This document shows positions 5,498 to 8,326 of a stretch of 8,326 nt of DNA, in pieces; positions within the stretch are counted from its first letter, which is position 1, and every line of letters begins with the position of its first letter. The notes below the pieces were generated by a model. It was not told where the DNA came from, ran no database searches, and saw nothing but the letters and a program-made list of their open reading frames with translations. The translations under genes were made by a program, and so were the position numbers. Where the stretch lies: contig SLBH01000227.1 of NCBI GenBank assembly GCA_007126415.1, forward strand, positions 1 through 8,326, read 5' to 3'. This stretch comes from Spirochaetales bacterium (lineage in GTDB: Bacteria; Spirochaetota; Spirochaetia; DSM-27196; SLAA01).

Positions 5498-5965
5498 ATG
5501 ACCGGTGATGTTATGAGTAGAATTGAACAAGAGCTCCGGCGTGAGATCGAGCCGGTCATTGACGGTTTAGGGTTTTGCCTTGTGGAGCTGAAGGCGTCCG
5601 AGTTGAAGGACGGCTTTCATGTGGTGGTTACGGTCTATCGGACAGCGGGAGTCGACTTAGACGCGTGCGCCGATATCCACCGCACAATCCTTCCGCGTAT
5701 CGAGCTGTGGCGGGATGCACGGGATGTTCACCTACAGGTGAGCTCTCCCGGCTTAGACCGCACGCTCAAAGACCACCGAGAGTATGCGATCTTCGCCGGC
5801 AAAAGGGTACGCGTGTTGCTAAGCTCCGGAGAAGAGTGGGTAAGCGGTGTGCTTCGTGGGGTCGATGAAGAATCCTGCAGCATTGAAACTGAAGACGGTA
5901 TTCGTCGGTTGGCTTTTGCCGAGATTCGAAAGGCAAAGCTCGATGATTTCCGGGAGGTAAGGTAG
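5498..5965 (+). CDS. rimP: Ribosome maturation factor RimP
   Basis: RimP assists late assembly of the 30S ribosomal subunit in the cytoplasm. The 155-residue product has the usual family size and two domains: an N-terminal alpha/beta domain (IEPVIDGLGFCLVELKAS, then VDLDACADIHRTI) ending in the hallmark LQVSSPGLDRTLK, and a C-terminal Sm-like beta-barrel (GKRVRVLLSSGEEWVSGVLRGV). I chose the ATG at 5498 because AAAGGAAGG (5483-5491) lies at proper spacing; an ATG at 5513 is a weaker alternative. The frame also opens upstream at a TTG, but that lies within the terminator T-run and would not be used. nusA starts 5 nt downstream, in the widely conserved rimP-nusA-infB order. Less GC-rich third positions near its start than in neighbouring genes may help open the leader. 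Confidence 0.95.
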   Translation: MTGDVMSRIEQELRREIEPVIDGLGFCLVELKASELKDGFHVVVTVYRTAGVDLDACADIHRTILPRIELWRDARDVHLQVSSPGLDRTLKDHREYAIFAGKRVRVLLSSGEEWVSGVLRGVDEESCSIETEDGIRRLAFAEIRKAKLDDFREVR

Positions 5966-5970
5966 GCAAC

Positions 5971-7728
5971 ATGAGCTCGGCACTCAGCGATGCGATCCGG
6001 GGGCTCGCGCAAGATAAGGGGATCTCGGAGGAGTTGATCCACCGCACAATCGAGGAGTTTCTGCTGGCGGCGTATAAGAAGACGTTCGGAAACTCCGATA
6101 ACGCGGTGGTTCGGTTTGGGGACGAGGAAGGCGATGTAACGCTGTTTGCACAGAAGCGCATTGTCGAGGACGTCTACGATCCGGTCACCGAGATAGAGCT
6201 CGAGGAAGCGCTCGAGCTGAACGATGAATGCGAGGTCGGCGACGAGCTTCTGATCGAAGTCAACCCGCAAGAATTTGACCGCACCGCGATTCAAAGCGCC
6301 AAGCAGCGCGCCAAGCAAACCTTGCGCGAGATCCAAAAAGACACCTTGTACTCCGAGTTCAAGGACAAAGTCGGCGAGATGATCATCGGCTACTATCAGC
6401 GCGAACGCAACGGCAATATTTTTGTCGACCTCGGGAAGACCGAAGGCATCCTTCCGAAGCGCTATCAGTCGCCGCGAGAGGTATACCGCCCCAACGACCG
6501 CATCAAGGCTTTGATCTACGAAGTGAACAAGGCCGCGACCGGTTTGCAGATTGTGTTGTCGCGTACCCACACCGAGTTCGTAAGGCGCGTGTTTGAGCTC
6601 GAGGTGCCCGAGATCTACGATAAAACGGTTGAGGTCTACAAGATCGTCCGCGAGCCGGGGTACCGCACCAAAATCGCGGTGTACTCCAACAGGGAGGACG
6701 TTGATCCCGTCGGCGCCTGTGTCGGTATGCGCGGTGTCCGCATTCAAGCAATCGTACGCGAGCTCGAAGGCGAGAAGATCGACATTCTCAAGTTCGACAC
6801 CAATGTGCCGGAGTTCATCCGCAACGCGCTGTCTCCCGCCGAGGTCTCGCAGGTTGTGATCCTCGATGAGGGTAAGAAGCAAGCGCTCGCGATCGTGCCG
6901 GAGTCTCAACTCTCGCTCGCGATCGGGAAGCAAGGACTGAACGTGCGCCTCGCGAACCGCCTCGCCGACTGGAATATCGACGTCAAGACCGAGGCTCAGT
7001 TTGGCGAGATGGACGTTGTCGCCGGGTCGAAACGGGCGGTTTCGCAGTTGTTCGGCGATTACGACGGTGAGGAAGACGAGATCACCACCGTCGCGGAGCT
7101 CCCCGATATTCCGGAACACGTAGTAGAGGCGCTGAAGGAACAAGGCGTCGAGATGATCGAGGATCTCGTGGCGCTCGGCGAAAGCGGACTCAAAGAAGTC
7201 GAGGCGCTGTCGAACGAGGACGTTGAGCTGGTGCAGCAGATTGTGGCCGACAACATCGAGATCATCGAAGGCGAGGAAGGCGCCGAACTCGCTTCGGAGG
7301 ATGAGACCGAGGCCGAGGCCGAACCGGAGCCCGAGGAGCCCGCGCCCAAGACCGCCTCGGAGCGAGCGCGCGAACGCATCGCTGCGGCCGAGCGCGAAGC
7401 GGCGGAGGCCGGGGTATCGCTCGAAGACGATGAGCCGGAAGCGGAGGCCGAGCCCGCTGCAGAGATTGAGCAACCGGATGATGAGGCTGAGGAACAGGAG
7501 ATCACCGAGATCGGGGAGCTACCCAACATCTCGGACAAGATCGTCACGGCGCTCGAGCGTCACGGGGTCGTCGATATTGTAGACCTCCTCGGTCTCGAGG
7601 AGGCCGATCTGCGCCGCATTGAAGGGCTCGATGAGGACGATGTCGCTCAGATTCGAGAGATCATCTCCGACAGTGTTGAGGTCATCGAGCAAGACGATGA
7701 TGATGAAGACGAAGGAGTCTCGTCGTGA
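5971..7728 (+). CDS. nusA: Transcription termination/antitermination factor NusA
   Basis: NusA binds RNA polymerase and nascent RNA, promotes pausing and hairpin-dependent termination, and joins antitermination complexes. In order: N-terminal RNAP-binding domain (about 1-125, starting LSDAIRGLAQDKGISEELI), S1 domain (about 130-200, VGEMIIGYYQRERNGNIFVDLGKTEGILP), KH1 with GMRG (about 251-254, GACVGMRGVRIQAIV) and KH2 with AIGKQGLNVRLANRLADW. The 585 residues are long for a non-proteobacterial NusA because the C-terminus carries two helix-hairpin-helix-like repeats, 370-433 and 510-573, about 42% identical by my hand alignment (27 of 64). A 76-residue acidic linker, rich in Glu, Ala and Pro with a charged helical stretch, separates them, and a DDDDEDE tail follows. 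The ATG follows GGGAGGTAAGG (5952-5962), inside the rimP end. The paired C-terminal repeats recall AR1 and AR2 of E. coli NusA, where AR2 contacts the polymerase alpha C-terminal domain and relieves autoinhibition; the same role here is inference. Confidence 0.97.
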   Translation: MSSALSDAIRGLAQDKGISEELIHRTIEEFLLAAYKKTFGNSDNAVVRFGDEEGDVTLFAQKRIVEDVYDPVTEIELEEALELNDECEVGDELLIEVNPQEFDRTAIQSAKQRAKQTLREIQKDTLYSEFKDKVGEMIIGYYQRERNGNIFVDLGKTEGILPKRYQSPREVYRPNDRIKALIYEVNKAATGLQIVLSRTHTEFVRRVFELEVPEIYDKTVEVYKIVREPGYRTKIAVYSNREDVDPVGACVGMRGVRIQAIVRELEGEKIDILKFDTNVPEFIRNALSPAEVSQVVILDEGKKQALAIVPESQLSLAIGKQGLNVRLANRLADWNIDVKTEAQFGEMDVVAGSKRAVSQLFGDYDGEEDEITTVAELPDIPEHVVEALKEQGVEMIEDLVALGESGLKEVEALSNEDVELVQQIVADNIEIIEGEEGAELASEDETEAEAEPEPEEPAPKTASERARERIAAAEREAAEAGVSLEDDEPEAEAEPAAEIEQPDDEAEEQEITEIGELPNISDKIVTALERHGVVDIVDLLGLEEADLRRIEGLDEDDVAQIREIISDSVEVIEQDDDDEDEGVSS

Positions 7729-7757
7729 GATGAGACGCGCATAGAGAAAGGTGTGTT

Positions 7758-8326
7758 ATGGCGGAAGACCAGGAAAAGAAAGAACAAAAGCCGAAGGCAA
7801 CGCTGATTAAGCATAAGAAAGAACAACCGCAGGCCGAGAAATCCGGCCCAACGGGCGAGAAGCCCGAGAAGAAGAAGGTTCGGGTAGTCGTCAAGCGTAA
7901 GCCCAAGTCTGCGGCCCAAGCGTCGACCGAGTCCGATTCCGCTTCCGTCCAACGCACACCACAAGAGACCGACAGCCCCGGCGGCGCAGCGGCTCGCGGC
8001 GGAGACGCTACCGGTCCGGCTGCCGAACAGCCGCGAACCGAGCAGCCCGCAGCCGGCGGCGGCGAACAAGCCGGAGGCGCGCCGCGCTCCGAGGAGCGTG
8101 GAGAGCGCGCCGAAGGCCAATCTCGCGGGGGCTCGGCCCCACAAGCACGACAAACGCCTCGAGACGACGACTCAAGCGCACGAGGCGGACGGTCGACCGG
8201 CGGCGGCGGGTACGGTGCACGCTCCGGCGAGCGGCCGAGCTCAGACCGCGGCTCCGGCGGTGCTCCTGCTCGCGGCGGACCGGCCCGCGGCGGGTCCGGG
8301 CCGGCAGGCGGCGGCCCACGGTCCGG
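7758..8326 (+). CDS. infB: Translation initiation factor IF-2, N-terminal part (cut by window end)
   Basis: IF-2 is the GTPase that brings initiator fMet-tRNA to the 30S subunit and promotes subunit joining. The frame is open from the ATG at 7758 to the last base (189 codons) without a stop; AAAGG (7747-7751) lies 6 nt before it, and nusA ends 29 nt upstream. Only the variable N-terminal region is visible: a short acidic/basic start, TLIKHKK (15-21), a Lys-rich KKKVRVVVKRKPK block (38-50), then a low-complexity, disordered-looking region rich in Gly, Arg, Ala, Ser, Pro and Glu with five RGG tripeptides and a GGGGYG stretch. The G domain and fMet-tRNA-binding domains lie beyond the edge, so the identity rests on operon position after nusA and on the spirochaete-like N-terminus. 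Confidence 0.92.
   Translation, partial: MAEDQEKKEQKPKATLIKHKKEQPQAEKSGPTGEKPEKKKVRVVVKRKPKSAAQASTESDSASVQRTPQETDSPGGAAARGGDATGPAAEQPRTEQPAAGGGEQAGGAPRSEERGERAEGQSRGGSAPQARQTPRDDDSSARGGRSTGGGGYGARSGERPSSDRGSGGAPARGGPARGGSGPAGGGPRS

Noticed and set aside
5728..7473. Antisense open frame of 581 codons opposite rimP and nusA
   Set aside because: It runs over conserved NusA domains in the codon-matched reverse frame of a GC-rich gene. Its product is Leu/Arg/Asp-rich with no recognisable domain, and it has no credible ribosome-binding site.

Overview
The window is a GC-rich bacterial chromosome segment packed with genes. It holds seven protein genes, two of them cut by the window edges, and no RNA gene, mobile element or CRISPR array that I can support. 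My best guess for the source is a pigmented free-living spirochaete (Spirochaetales). The guess rests on the IF-2 N-terminus (a TLIKHKK-type motif, then a short basic KKKVRVVVKRK block, then a Gly/Arg-rich tail) and on a Bacteroidetes/spirochaete-like CrtY paired with CruF. This is recognition from memory, not a database result, and I hold it at roughly 0.6-0.7.

Layout from left to right. (1) 1-2354, plus strand: the 3' nine-tenths of mutS, the mismatch-recognition ATPase, entered after its mismatch-reading N-terminus. (2) 4274-2373, minus strand: a two-gene carotenoid operon, crtY (lycopene cyclase) then cruF (carotenoid 1,2-hydratase), 3 nt apart and convergent with mutS over an 18-nt gap. 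(3) 4275-4431: a short divergent intergenic region with a good sigma-70-like promoter for crtY, a perfect 6+6 palindrome inside the promoter spacer, and so little room before the ATG that the mRNA is probably leaderless. (4) 4432-5304, plus strand: a ComF-family phosphoribosyltransferase with zinc-ribbon cysteines and an unusual His-rich 9-bp tandem repeat. (5) 5305-5497: a structured leader with a 12-bp hairpin made of repeated CGAGCTTG units, an apparent promoter, a strong intrinsic terminator and a hairpin enclosing the rimP Shine-Dalgarno. (6) 5498-8326, plus strand: rimP-nusA-infB, the conserved operon for ribosome maturation, transcription elongation/termination and translation initiation. 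infB runs off the right edge.

How the genes work together. rimP, nusA and infB couple transcription and translation, and their leader looks like a control point: an attenuator-like terminator between promoter and gene, then an occluded ribosome-binding site. Attenuation of this operon by NusA itself is known in Bacillus subtilis, so the leader may be a comparable circuit in another phylum; this is inference. CrtY plus CruF imply a carotenoid with one cyclised beta end and one hydrated acyclic end (gamma-carotene/torulene type). The remaining pigment genes (phytoene synthase, desaturase, any ketolase) are not in the window.
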